Positions 37,621 to 47,836 of a stretch of 64,000 bases of DNA are shown piece by piece. Made by a program: the position numbers and the translations under genes. The stretch is from Anas platyrhynchos (taxonomy: Eukaryota; Chordata; Aves; Anseriformes; Anatidae), in assembly GCF_047663525.1 (NCBI RefSeq), contig NC_092589.1, forward strand, positions 24,735,001 to 24,799,000, read 5' to 3'. Below the pieces are notes generated by a model, which saw only the letters and a program-made list of their open reading frames with translations, had not been told where the DNA came from and ran no database searches. Numbering within the stretch: the stretch's first letter is position 1; each line of letters starts with the position of its first letter.

Positions 37621-40600
37621 TCTCAGCTAAACACTACGGTTTTCCTCTTTTATTCTCAGTACCCTAATGAGAGAGATACCTGGAAATGAAAGATGCCAGC
37701 ATAGTCCTCCTGGAAACTTTGAGCTTTGGGAACAACACGGTACAGAACATCTGGATTCAAAGTCAGAGATGCAATGGCAGCCAGGAGCCAGCAATCACCT
37801 AAAAACATACACAATCCAAGGTGGAAAAGTTCATTAAAAAATAACATTTCACTGAGCTGGTCCTTTCACCACTATATCACACTCCTACATAGACTAAAAT
37901 GCCAGCATTACATGTTTTGCAAGATCCTGTCAGATTCTATATTGGTTCAGCAAATAATTCTTGTTTTGTTGTGTATTGTAGGGTCTCTGAGGATGAACAC
38001 GGTGGTAATTTTAATGGTCTAATTAGGCTTTTGCTATTTTGATTTTTTGATGAAGCTGTGAAAGCAGGCAGTTTTAGCTAAGCTTTCTAATACCTTCAGG
38101 AAACAAAGAGTATAGCCAGAGAGAGCAAGCATTAGGGTTTGTGGGTTGCAAAGCCCAGCTGGGTGGTGCAGAGTAGATAACCTGTGCTACCTTAACTAGT
38201 CCCAAACCAGTGCAGCTAGGAGAGGCAGCGGCTTAGAAGGTGAGCAGAGGGTAAATGCTCAGTGTTGCTTGAAGGGGGGTGCTGGGTTCTTCATTCCTTT
38301 TTTTTTTTTTTTTAAGCTGTTTGCTGGGTTGCTAGCTTGTTGTGGATCAAAGGTTGGGTAGGTGGAAGCCTTTGCTTGCTACTGGGAAATTCAGAGACTC
38401 GTGGATTTCTTGGTGTATTTGCATATTGCAAAAAGTAGGAAGCGTTTCTGTGGCTCTGTGTTACTTTCTGAGGTGTGCACAAAGTCTAGGAAAAAAATTT
38501 GCTCGAAAAGTGCTAAAATTATCCTGGTTCCCTGTGGATTATTTGTGCCCAGACATAGTTTCTTTGTGTAGGTGCATATACTGCAGAATGAAGTGGCACA
38601 ACTCTTGCTTCATTGGAAATAAGATAATGGAGAAATCAAGGAAAGAGTTCAATACGTAGCATGATTTAATATCTTAGAGCAGTAGATAACAATTTATATT
38701 GACTTAGGCTTTATGTTTCAGTACCATGATTGTAAATATAAGATACTGGGACTTTTATAGTGCTTTCTGTTACCTGTACTTCCTGGGAGGTACCTGGATG
38801 CCTCCTATGAGCTGACCCAGAAACAGCTGATCCCAGACAGGCATGCAAAAACTTGTGAAACACCTGAAAAAAGTGCCCCTGGTGTGATGGCCTGTAACCA
38901 CCTGAGCTGGCTGATCTGATTGATAGAGGTGACCCACCCAATGTTCATAGAACAGGCATTCCCAATGGGGAGAGAAAATGTGCATGTATCACCAGCCTTC
39001 CCCAGCACTTCTCTGTGCCATCCTGGCTGCTACATTCAGGGAATAGCATTCAAACTGGAAGGGCATAGAAGATGTCGAGGTTACCTTTTTATCCCCATCT
39101 ATCTGCATTTCTTATTAAAAAAAATAATAATAATAATAAATTAAAAAAAAAAAAATCTTGCTCCTCCTATTCAAGTTTAAAGAGGAAGTGTGAGACAGGA
39201 CCTTGCAAAAAAGCTGTTTCAGCCAAGAGCTCTTACTTGAAAGGTAAGGTTCCCCTTGCAGAAAAGAGGGTAAACCACAATAAAAGCATCATGAAATGTT
39301 TAAATTAGAAATAGGAAAAAAGTTGCTGCTGTACATATAGAAGAGAGGATCAAAAAGCTTCAGCCTCTAGAGCAGCTATGACCAAAAACCTTCTCAAGCT
39401 CACCTTCAACCTAATTATTTTTGACATTACTATGCATTCAGTGGGACAGGACCTAAGTCACTGGCTTGGAAGGTTCCTCTTAGCCCTAGACATCTGTGTG
39501 TGAAGTAAGTAAAACTGGAGAATTTAAGGTGGTGTGAAAAAAATATAAAAATAAAAGAACCTTCTCTCCCAAGAAAACATAGATGCAGGGAAAAAATGAG
39601 AGTGAGAATGCTCAGACTTGTTTTGTAACTATTTCTTTGAGTCTTTTCTTGGTACAGGTGTATGCCTTATGCTGTTATAATTTCTGCCTTTTCCTTGTAG
39701 ATGTAGAAATAATGGTGGTAAGTTTGGGAAGTGGCCCTTTAGAGGAAGAGGGAAAGTTTTATAGGGTTAGACTGGAAGACCTATTTTTTCCAGCTTCTCC
39801 AGGCATTCTTGTTGTTCCTGAGTGAAGCACAGAAAGCTGTTTCTGGGGACCTGGCAGAGCAGGACTCCTGGTGTCCCTGCCATGTCCTCCATACCATGGT
39901 GAAGCCAGAGGTCTGTAGCAGTGAGGAGTTGGTGCTTTCTCAACAAGCAACATCTGTAAGGGGTTCCTCTTTCCTGTTTCAGGCCCAGTTTTTACAACTG
40001 GTGAAAGGGAAATTGCTCTGGGCTTTGCAGAGGATAGCACATGTTTGATGCACAATTAGGCAGAAGAGTCAGTGAAATGAGAGGGGTATACTTAGATGTG
40101 CTATTTACTTCTCTGACTCAGGACTAAGCAATTTCAGAATCTCATCCTTGCAAGATGCCAAATGCAGCATGAAATCCTTTACAGCTCTTTTATGGTATGA
40201 ATTAACATCTTAGCATCTGGGAGAGTGAATGACATTGGCACTTCGGTCTCCTAAAAACTCATCGTGCAATCCAACTTCCTGCAGAAGCACTAGGGGCAAA
40301 TCTGTTTAACATGTGCTTGGGAAGAATTGTATTGGAAGAGTTGCAGCAGTGAGCTTGTCCTTAAAAATATCATTGCCTGCCTTGAGCAATGCAGAGCACT
40401 GTCTCTAAACCTTACTTGGGGGTGTAATATCTTTGGCTAAGCTTGTGTTTGAGCAGCTATTAACCTTCCCTCTGACAGGAATCAGCTGAGAATTGGCTGC
40501 TCTGCAGTAACTTGGTAAAATAAGATGCTTCACATGGGGTGCCTAGATGTGAATGGATTGGGGCCACCTTTATATACAAGTAATGCATTATGTTCAGGTT

Positions 40601-40771
40601 CCTGTGATGCCAGCATTAACACAAATCGAAGAAGATACAGTAAGCTGTCCATATCAAGGAGCTCCCAGGGTGGAGCCTGAATTGTGCAGGTTGCCTCTTC
40701 TCATAAATCACAACGGGATCCTGGCTTAATAATAAGGCTTCTCAACCCGTGATAATGATAAATCCTTATGG

Positions 40772-40808
<37 letters not shown>

Positions 40809-43800
40809 AAAAGGCGGGGGGGGGGGGATATCTACTGACATCTCATCGTGTTTGGTTTGTTTTGTTTTCTCAAAGTTCACCATTGCTTTGCTGGCAGCAG
40901 CTATTACTGTTTTGTTTAGCACTAATAGTGCTCTGCCTGGAGTAGAGTGTGGCAACATAAGCTCTCTGGAAAGGCAGCTGATGTAGGACCCCTAAAACTT
41001 GTCACAGTACAGCTAAAGGTTATAAGTCAATTTCCAAATTGTGAGGAAATGATTCGATTTCCTTCCTAAATGAGTGAATTTTGGAGGGAGAGGAAATGAG
41101 GCCAACTGGCCAATGAATTATATGTATAATTAGACTATATTTCCCACACAATTATAGTCAGAAAAATGACAAGTTTCTGCTCACAACATACATTTTAAGT
41201 TGTACCCTTTTAGCTTTTAGAAATGAAAAAAAGTCTTCTCAGTATTAGACCTGTGAGGCTAAATCACCTACAGGCACATATGCTACTTCCTGCTCAGTCT
41301 CATATTTCATGAAGTATTAGACAAGTGCTAATTACAATGTTTACTGCTGTTACTGCTGAATGTGCTAAAAAGAAGCCAGACCGATTCCTGGATCCAAAGT
41401 AATTTGTAATGTTGGTGATACCCTTTATTATTATTTTTTTGAAATGGACAGTTATGACCTTGAGTTTGAGCTAGAGAAGGTAAATGTGAAACCTAGCTGT
41501 GGATACACATAGATACACATACCTGTATACACATACTATTTTGAAACACTGTTTTGACTATTAGCCTGCTTGAAATACTCTCTCTGCCTGCACACAAACG
41601 CAGTGAAATGACCTTCATTCTCAGCGTTATGTAGGTGCTTCCTGGTTCAGTGACAATCACGTTGCTGTAATGGATACACAGTCTTTGGTGATGTTGGAGC
41701 TGTGTGGCTCATCTGTGTTGATGATGTTTACCCAAGTACACTGCTTGCACAGGAGCCATAAATTTAATGAGAAATTTGATTAGTTTCAGTTGCTATAAAG
41801 CAGCACTTGGTTTCTGTTTAGCTGCTATCAAAGTGTCTATGCTCAGAACATCTGCACTTTTCAATGACATAGTAATGGAGGAGTTTAAACCAAACGTCCA
41901 AGTGTTGAGTTCCACGATCTAAACAGACAGCATAGGAACACTTCTGTACTGCATCCTCGCTTGTTGCCGGGTGCAGCAACAATGCTAGGTGTTTGGAAGG
42001 GATCAGAATGCAATACTATTGCTCTTGCTTCCTGCTTTGTCAAGCAGATTTAACTCTTGACTTTACTCTCTGCTGGAAGGGCTTGTTGAGAGCCCCTAGT
42101 ACCTGGAGCATGCTACCAGGCACCACCCTCTTTGTAATTTCTGGCAGTGGAGGCTTTATCTGATTTGAGGTTTCAAAGAAAGGCTTCCTGTAGTGTTTTA
42201 CGGAAATTAAGATCTGCAGCTGTGTACTGAACAGCAAGGGACCACCCAGCAAAGGAACAGGTTTTATTCTCTTTGGGACCTATAGTTAGCTGTGAGTGTA
42301 TTTTGTAGATCCAGGCAATCAACCCAGTAGAACAAGAATACAAAATACCCCTGGACTTGTGGAGCTGAACTTCAGAAGGTACATACGCAAATGTTTATAG
42401 CAAAATTAGTGAACAAATCCAGTACTATAAAGCACTTTGCTGCCTACAGGAGCTCCAAAGACTCCGTTAATAAGTATCAGATCTATTGTAGAGCTGCTAA
42501 GCTTTGGATTGGTCTCCAGTCTACCTGGAATCTCCTCAAATCTGCCTTTGAGATAAGAGTAAGACAAAGCATATGGGTTGGGGTCCTCAGCTGAGGTGCA
42601 CTGGCTGCAGCTGCATTGGCTTCAGAGGACTTGTGGTAGCAGCCTAGGTCAAGGGAGCTGCTTCTTGAGCCTTCAAAACAAAGGTGCTCCATGAACATAA
42701 CTTGTGTGGATCTGAAAAACTATATCAATCTGAGAGGCTTTTGAGTATGTTTTCTATTCTTTAAATTAAATTTATACCACTTCCTTCCTGAGACCCCCTG
42801 CAAACAATTCTGCAGCTAACTTATTCAGATAGCTGCAAGGAAACTTTCTAAGTCACCTTTAATAATGAAGACTGTGACTGCATTTCAAGTTGTTACTAGG
42901 CTATCAAAAAGATATGGTTCAAAGCACTTTTAAAATATTTCAGGTCTTTCAAGTTCCCATGAAACTTCCCAAGCTGATACTCATCTAGCCTATACTGTTG
43001 TCAAAGAACTAAGTTTAATGGAGTGAGACTGACTATGGGGTTTTTTGTTCCTTTTGTTCATATAAACCCTGACCTGCAGTGTTATTTTTAAAAGAAATGA
43101 AATATGTCACAGAAGATTATTAAAAATAGGCTCTGTTTCCCTAAAGGACTAGTTAAGAGGTCACACACATGGCTTATGTACATATGTAATCAGGGTCTGT
43201 TTCAACAGAAGTGTTTCACATGACAGCTTTAATAACAAGTCCTTTGATATTTGAGGTACTGGATCAAATAACAGAAAAGCATAGTATACACCTCTGAGAT
43301 GTAAAGCAAACACCTAAACACTAAAAGGGAAGTCCCGTGCCTCTATTCTGAAGTTTATTTTGTAAAGGATCAGTTTCTGTAAAAGCGATTGTAAACTGCC
43401 CTTCAGAAACAAAAGTAGATTATATTTGTCCCCTCTTTTTTGGTCTTTCTGCCTGTGTGAAAATATATATAATATTCTTTTTCCACTTTTAGTGACAAAG
43501 GGAAGCTTGTAATAGAAGCAGAAGCAAATTATTGGGCTTTTCCTCCAGACCTGGGGGTATTTTTCAGAACCAGCATTTGGGCTGCAGCCCACCAAAGGCT
43601 GGTTGGAGAAATCCCAGGAGCAGGCACCCTCCCCAGCTGCGTAGGAGCCATTTGGGCCCAGATCTGTTGCCACCACTACTTGGTGCCTTTGGGCACTGCC
43701 CTGTGAAATGAAAGCCTGTTTAGCACAAAGGCCTGGGACTCCAAAGAGATGTTCAGGAAGTGACAGAATTGAAAAGGGGCTGAGGGTATTTGCATTCAGC

Positions 43801-46800
43801 TTCTAGGCTTAACACAAATAGTGCATTAACCTCTTCTAGTTGGAGAGCATGTAGCATTCTTCAGTCCTTTAGCTTGTAAGCTGTCAAGGAAAATGAGGTT
43901 GGTTTTTTTTTTTAATATTGTTATAGAAAAATTGTGAATTGGAGATGACGAGAAATGTTACTTTTATTACTTATCTGAACAATTCTCCTAGAATACAGTA
44001 AGTGATTCCCTGTATTCTGTTCCAGCATCCACCAAATAAATATCCTGGAGCTAGCAGATTGGGCGTCTTATTTTTAGCAGCTAGCATACAGGCCCACACA
44101 CCAGGGAATTTCTTGGTGATTGCTTTAATGGTGCTGTGTTTACAGGAACAGCACTGGTATTATTTATTGTCAATAACTTGCTGAAATTGTTTGAATCTCA
44201 TTTTCACAACAGATGGGATGGAGAAGCGGTAAGGTCAGGAGTACCATGGTAAGCAACGCAGAAGGGAGAAAGGCTGATTTCTCCCTGTCTCATCTATTGA
44301 ATTCTCATTACAAGAGTTTCAGCCTTTTTGGCTCTGTATGCAGTCAGGAGAGGGTGCTGCCGCTGTCTTCTGCAGCTGGATTTTATCAATGAGGCAGGCA
44401 GGAAAGAGGCCAATGCATCAGCTCTTGGGAGGCAGTGGGAGGAGGTGGATAAAAACCGTTTGCATAGGAGCTTTGTTTAGGTGATAGCAAGCACTAGAGA
44501 AAAACGGGTAAGAAAGATGGTTTTGCTATGGTGGGTCCAGGAGAGGGTGACTGCTGTCTGAGAGACATCTTGTCAGCATCAGGCCCCAATTCATAGAGCT
44601 GGGCAGCATTGCTTTTTTTTGTTGTTGTTGTATTTTTCCACAGCATGCATGGTTGTTCCTTCCTTGTTCCTTCCTGTGTTTGCTCACAGCTCTACCCAAA
44701 ACACTGTACAAACAGTAGGAGCATTCAACATAAAGGGCTTGGAAAAATTTGCTTGTTATGGATGACATTACAAACCTGATGTACTCCATTCTTTTTTTTT
44801 ATTATTATTATTTTTTATGATGTGGTCCATGTTCCTAACTCATGGGCCATCCTGCTTGGCTTGAAATGGCACATCATAGCTCCAGCCCCTGTACTAAACC
44901 AGTTCCTACTCTGTTTCCTGGTGATTGTGTATTTTTTCCTTGTGTGAAACTGTGGCTGGATCTTGTTCTGCCTCCCATATAAAAATCCTCAATGACTAGG
45001 CTAAAGGGTGAAACTTCATTGGTGTCCCTTGGGTTTCTGGAGACTGCCTTCCTGGGACAGGTATGAAACCAAGTCTCTTGCTTCAGGGCAAGTGTTATAA
45101 GGTTAGTGTCCAGCTCTGTCTTAAAAGGTTAAAAAAGCAAGGAAGTCTTGCAGTCCACCAGGGATAATCTGCTTACTACCTGCAGGAGACAGTTTGGTGA
45201 GTGCCAGCTTTGACACAGCTCTTAAAAACCTATGTGCACCCTGTCCTAGGCAGCAGTGCTGGTTGTTTAAGCGCCTTGATGGGAAATGAGCACCCTCGTT
45301 GGGTGTCTGCCTTCTTTCATACTACAGCCAGGGTGCCTGACTCAGGGCTGTGAACTAGATGCTGGGACGCTCAGCCTTAACCTGTCTATAAGTAGACAAG
45401 AAAATCATCTGTCAATGAGGAATTTTTAAAATAAGCTTCATGTTTTGGAAGAAGAAAGGGGGGGAAAAAAAGTGCTGTACGTACCCAGCTCTCCTTGGCA
45501 GACATCTGTTCGAGTAGCTCCTCCAACTATAAACTGAGGGTTTGAGCATAACTCCTGAAAAGACACATTTTCAAAGTATGCATTACCCCTTCTGGTCTGA
45601 AAAGTTCCTACTTCTTGTTCATTGTTTCTGTGTAAAGGTTCAATAAATATTAATCAGTTTTATCATTCCTGAAAGTATTTATATAACTTTTGTCCTCAGG
45701 AAAAAAAAAAGCCTCCCCTTCCTCCTAGGCATTCCCTGTGAGTCTCTTTCTAGATGGCAGAAATGGTCAGTCCTCAGGAAGCTTAACTTGGTGCCTCACG
45801 TTGAGAGCAGCTCAGGCAGCCACTTGAACTTGCAGAAAGCAAGAGTTGTCAGCTATGAGCACAGCTGTCTCGTATGTGCCCCATGTGTCTGGGCTGTGGA
45901 GGCAGGAACAACACAGGGCTTCTTTTTGCACGTGTGTCAGATCATGAATCTCTCTTCATGGTAGGTGTGATCTCAGCAACATCCTGCTTGCTTCTGAGGT
46001 TATCCAGCTGGTCAGCTGCCTCACAGATGTCTTGGCTAGGAGGCAGCAGTAGGTTACCTACCACACAGAAAAGATTCTTTTTTTTTTTTTTTTTCCTCCT
46101 CCTTTCCTCCCTCCAGACTGGTGATCTGTCACAGCACCTGGAGACAGTCATCTGTATATATGACATAGGATATGGCATATCACTCACTTAGACACCTGTT
46201 CCTTCTGAGCCACTGCCAAGTGCCACATACACCTTTCTCACAACTGCATCACCAGCTCTTCCTCTTGTATTACCCAGTAAGTCTACAACAGTGGAGTGTT
46301 TGGCACTTGCTGTCTGCAAACCAGCAGGCACAACCCACTGGGAGATGACCTTGGCAGTAGATGTTTATTTTGCAGGGGGCCATTTCTTCAGCAGGTCTCC
46401 TCCAGGCCCCCCACAACTGAACAGCGATCCCACCAGCCTGCAGCCACACGCACTGTTTGCAGAGGGAGGGCTGGGATTCGTAACCCTGCCAGAGTTCAGC
46501 CCTCAGTCATTGCTAGCCATGCTGCATTTGTAATGGCCTCCACCTGCAGCAGACACAGTTTTCTTGCATGGGAAGCAAAATAGAATTTAGTGAGCTATCT
46601 GAGGTTTCCATTTGCCCAAGACAGGCAAAATCAAGGGGTACATTCACACTGCTTGTTGCTGAATCACCTGGTGATGTGTTGAAGCGGGTTTGCAAGGGCA
46701 GAAACTCAGAGTTACTGAATCTGCAAATTTCTTTTTCTAATTTTTAGGTAGGGAAAAAATTAGGGCATGAACTTTTCCTGCATACTCCTACCTCCTACCC

Positions 46801-47836
46801 CCCATCAGAGGAAGGTAAATTAATTTTGTTGTTATTTTTTCCTTCTTCCTTCTCTTCTTACTTTTTCTTGATGTTGCCGGGAGGGGAAAAATGATGGAGG
46901 AGTAGCAAAGTATGTACAGAAACAAATGATTGAAAAATGAAAGTGCATAAAAATCTTTGAAGTCCAGATTTTGTGGCTTAAAAATAAATAAATAAATAAA
47001 AACACAGTGTCTTAAAAATTCAATGCATTTTTTTTCCTGATGAAAATGACTATTTTAAATGAAAAGCCATTTAAGGGATGTGTCTGGGCAATAACAGTTT
47101 CAGTCAGCTGCCTTTCATCTCTTATAGGTAGACTGAAATGGGGCAGATAGCTTTTTGGAAATATTAGCTTAATTTCCTGGGGTGCCCAGCAGACCATGGT
47201 GTCGGTACTGTTGCAACTGACGGTCAGTGGCTCTTGGGCTGCCCTGCTCTGCCTAGATATGCAGAGGGAGTTTGTGTCCTTCCTGGATTGCACTCTGAAC
47301 GTGTGGCTCTGAGGATCAAAAGGGAGAAATCAGATTCCCAAGAGGTGGTTATAGGATTACTTGGTTTATGAAGGGCTTAGAAAATGCTGATTTTGGTGTT
47401 TTGTTTGTTTGCTTTCCCCCTTTTCAACCCTGCTTCTGTTTAAAACCATGAAGATAAGGCAGGATAGAATAGAACATAGAAACAAAACATACAGGAGCAG
47501 CAGGCATTCAGCATCAGCACTGTTCTAGCGTGGATGTGTCCAGGTGAGTGTTGATTAGACCTGACCCCAACCAAACATGCCATGACTAAGCACTCTTACC
47601 GTGGGGCGCTTCCAGATTATCCCCTGGGTCTTGAAGGAGTAGGGTCCCAGGTCACAGTAGCCCAGCGCAGAGGGACAGGCTGGGAACTCCTCATCCTTGA
47701 AGAGAGCACCAGCCTGAAGGCACCGCTGCTTCAGGACCTCGTAGTCCTGGTTCAAATACCTGACTGCCTTCCCGTAGGAGCCCAGCCCCTCTGGGGCTGC
47801 TCTGTCTTGGCACAGCCTTGCTGCCACCCTGGCCAT
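19065..47836 (-). CDS. CAPN8: Calpain-8 (complete, 21 coding exons)
   Basis: Ca2+-activated cytosolic cysteine protease of the classical calpain type. Coding exons on the minus strand: 47600-47836, 45485-45554, 37680-37798, 36506-36639, 36175-36343, 35029-35112, 34334-34419, 32867-32941, 31684-31844, 30792-30967, 28704-28715, 26780-26991, 26143-26179, 25398-25463, 24426-24483, 23929-23993, 22753-22821, 21639-21717, 20616-20732, 19951-20009, 19065-19088. They sum to 2109 bp (702 aa plus stop) in one uninterrupted frame, and every intron is GT-AG. The protease core carries Cys105 (GDCWLL), His262 (KGHAYS) and Asn286 (RNPWG). A C2-like domain follows to about residue 512, then five EF-hands to the end (EWLCCTLV). 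Length and placement head-to-head with CAPN2 indicate CAPN8, which in mammals is stomach-enriched and pairs with CAPN9. A different classical-calpain paralogue is the alternative. Confidence 0.88.
19440..19490 (+). repeat. Possible old CR1 tail fragment (CAPN8 intron 20)
   Basis: The plus strand reads 'tggatagacctcttggggtc' then 'tcttccag', which resembles the CR1 3' end consensus. Very short and diverged, so uncertain. Confidence 0.35.
19951..20009 (-). CDS. CAPN8: CAPN8 exon 20
   Basis: 59 bp encoding [21 protein letters not shown]-hand 5, the dimerisation hand of penta-EF-hand proteins. Acceptor TTTTCAG, donor GAG|GTGAGG. Confidence 0.94.
20616..20732 (-). CDS. CAPN8: CAPN8 exon 19
   Basis: 117 bp encoding [15 protein letters not shown] and [19 protein letters not shown], covering EF-hand 4. 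Acceptor CTTCAG, donor TTCA|GTAAGT. Confidence 0.95.
21639..21717 (-). CDS. CAPN8: CAPN8 exon 18
   Basis: 79 bp encoding [20 protein letters not shown] and NALREAG. EF-hand 3 has a complete canonical loop ([10 protein letters not shown]). Acceptor CTGCAG, donor GCGG|GTGAGT. Confidence 0.95.
22323..22347. repeat. (AAAT)n microsatellite in CAPN8 intron 17
   Basis: About six AAAT units. Low-complexity sequence only. Confidence 0.85.
22753..22821 (-). CDS. CAPN8: CAPN8 exon 17
   Basis: 69 bp encoding [20 protein letters not shown] then KYL. With the preceding Asp it forms the EF-hand 2 loop D-T-N-G-T-G-S. Acceptor ACCCAG, donor TTTG|GTAACA. Confidence 0.92.
23069..23087. repeat. A-run in CAPN8 intron 16
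   Basis: Nineteen consecutive A on the plus strand. Confidence 0.9.
23929..23993 (-). CDS. CAPN8: CAPN8 exon 16
   Basis: 65 bp encoding [20 protein letters not shown] ending in D, which enters EF-hand 2. Acceptor TGTACAG; the donor GAT|GTATCC is weak. Confidence 0.94.
24426..24483 (-). CDS. CAPN8: CAPN8 exon 15
   Basis: 58 bp encoding [19 protein letters not shown], the EF-hand 1 loop and following helix. Acceptor GTCCAG, donor AAGA|GTGAGT. Confidence 0.94.
25398..25463 (-). CDS. CAPN8: CAPN8 exon 14
   Basis: 66 bp encoding [20 protein letters not shown] then GE, the start of the penta-EF-hand domain. Acceptor CCTGTAG, donor GAG|GTAAGT. Confidence 0.93.
26143..26179 (-). CDS. CAPN8: CAPN8 exon 13
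   Basis: 37 bp encoding [12 protein letters not shown], the linker between the C2-like and EF-hand domains. This is the least conserved segment, supported by length, phase and splice sites (acceptor TTCTTAG, donor GAG|GTAAAC). Confidence 0.85.
26780..26991 (-). CDS. CAPN8: CAPN8 exon 12
   Basis: 212 bp. Encodes the main part of the C2-like domain, including [28 protein letters not shown] and [11 protein letters not shown]. Acceptor CCCACAG, donor CTCA|GTGAGT. Confidence 0.95.
28704..28715 (-). CDS. CAPN8: CAPN8 exon 11 (12-bp microexon)
   Basis: Only ATTCCTCAGGAG, encoding Ile-Pro-Gln-Glu. It is flanked by a good acceptor (CCTTTCAG) and donor (GTATGT). Classical calpains have a 12-bp exon 11 coding VPEE-like residues, and the frame requires it. 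Confidence 0.88.
28716..30791 (-). other. CAPN8: CAPN8 intron 10 with internal diverged repeat
   Basis: 2.08-kb intron. It holds two related copies of a roughly 55-60 bp segment (28912-28967 and 30090-30150) sharing 'attgcttttctccagata', and an A31 plus GAAA array at 30279-30334. No other coding segment is visible. Confidence 0.6.
30279..30334. repeat. Poly-A followed by (GAAA)n
   Basis: A31 (30279-30309) running directly into about six GAAA units. On the CAPN8 sense strand it is a long pyrimidine tract. Confidence 0.95.
30792..30967 (-). CDS. CAPN8: CAPN8 exon 10
   Basis: 176 bp, 6 bp longer than CAPN2 exon 10. Encodes [13 protein letters not shown], an acidic loop (DEPDDDHDG) and [17 protein letters not shown], part of the C2-like domain. 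Donor CAG|GTATAG. Confidence 0.93.
31684..31844 (-). CDS. CAPN8: CAPN8 exon 9
   Basis: 161 bp. Encodes [20 protein letters not shown] through [11 protein letters not shown], the junction of protease core and C2-like domain. Acceptor CACCAG, donor CCAG|GTGGAG. Confidence 0.95.
32557..32584. repeat. A28 homopolymer in CAPN8 intron 8
   Basis: Twenty-eight consecutive A on the plus strand, T on the gene's sense strand. Confidence 0.95.
32867..32941 (-). CDS. CAPN8: CAPN8 exon 8
   Basis: 75 bp. Encodes [20 protein letters not shown] and DGEFW, ending the core region before the conserved MAF motif. Acceptor CTGCAG, donor TTTTG|GTGAGA. Confidence 0.94.
33541..33625 (-). repeat. CR1 3' tail fragment in CAPN8 intron 7
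   Basis: The plus strand reads 'catagaatggttcaggttgg' then 'aggagaccttaaagatc', the inverted complement of the CR1 3' end. About 85 bp, non-coding, same orientation as the gene. Confidence 0.75.
34334..34419 (-). CDS. CAPN8: CAPN8 exon 7 (catalytic Asn)
   Basis: 86 bp. Encodes [20 protein letters not shown] and EWTGAWSD, with catalytic Asn286 and Trp288. Acceptor TTTTAG, donor AA|GTAGGT. Confidence 0.95.
35029..35112 (-). CDS. CAPN8: CAPN8 exon 6 (catalytic His)
   Basis: 84 bp. Encodes [20 protein letters not shown], with catalytic His262, then YSVTGAEE. The acceptor CCCAAG has a poor pyrimidine tract; donor GAG|GTAAGC is strong. Confidence 0.94.
35938..36162. repeat. (AGGGA)44 pentanucleotide array
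   Basis: A perfect, uninterrupted run of AGGGA (equivalently AAGGG) units, 44 full copies over 35941-36160 plus partial units at both edges. On the CAPN8 sense strand it reads (TCCCT)n, starting about 12 nt after the exon 5 donor and filling about a fifth of the 1062-bp intron. The long open frames it creates on both strands (GKGRE and PFPSL repeats) are artefacts of the 5-bp period. Confidence 0.98.
36175..36343 (-). CDS. CAPN8: CAPN8 exon 5
   Basis: 169 bp. Encodes [20 protein letters not shown] through SLLGCSID. The donor GAT|GTGAGA sits about 12 nt from a long pentanucleotide array that begins the next intron. Confidence 0.95.
36506..36639 (-). CDS. CAPN8: CAPN8 exon 4
   Basis: 134 bp. 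Encodes [20 protein letters not shown] through [13 protein letters not shown], a highly conserved protease-core block. Acceptor TTAG, donor AA|GTATGG. Confidence 0.95.
37590..37617. repeat. A28 homopolymer in CAPN8 intron 3
   Basis: Twenty-eight consecutive A on the plus strand, about 60 nt from the exon 3 donor. Confidence 0.95.
37680..37798 (-). CDS. CAPN8: CAPN8 exon 3 (catalytic Cys)
   Basis: 119 bp. Encodes [13 protein letters not shown] with catalytic Cys105, continuing to AGIFHFQ. Acceptor TTTTTAG, donor CCAG|GTATCT. Confidence 0.96.
37799..45484 (-). other. CAPN8: CAPN8 intron 2 (7.7 kb), no gene seen
   Basis: The largest intron of the gene. Besides simple sequence (T32 and G12 at 40773-40827, an AAT-rich patch at 39119-39153) I recognise no nested gene, exon or transposon. 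Open frames are short and without motifs. Confidence 0.55.
40773..40827. repeat. T32 tract followed by G12 tract
   Basis: T32 (40773-40804), a short spacer (AATAAAAAGGC) and then G12 (40816-40827). Low complexity and G-quadruplex-prone. Confidence 0.95.
45485..45554 (-). CDS. CAPN8: CAPN8 exon 2
   Basis: 70 bp encoding [17 protein letters not shown] and CQGELG, the run-up to the catalytic cysteine. Acceptor TTTTCAG, donor CTGG|GTACGT. Confidence 0.95.
45555..47599 (-). other. CAPN8: CAPN8 intron 1, no gene seen
   Basis: 2.0 kb with a short (AAAT)n at 46980-47000 and a T run near 46078-46094. No exon or repeat family recognised. Confidence 0.55.
47600..47836 (-). CDS. CAPN8: CAPN8 exon 1 (start codon)
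   Basis: Encodes residues 1-79, from MARVAARL to IIWKRPT, including the [10 protein letters not shown] motif common to calpains. The ATG has purine at -3 and G at +4. Donor is ACG|GTAAGA. Length 237 bp equals CAPN2 exon 1. Confidence 0.93.
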
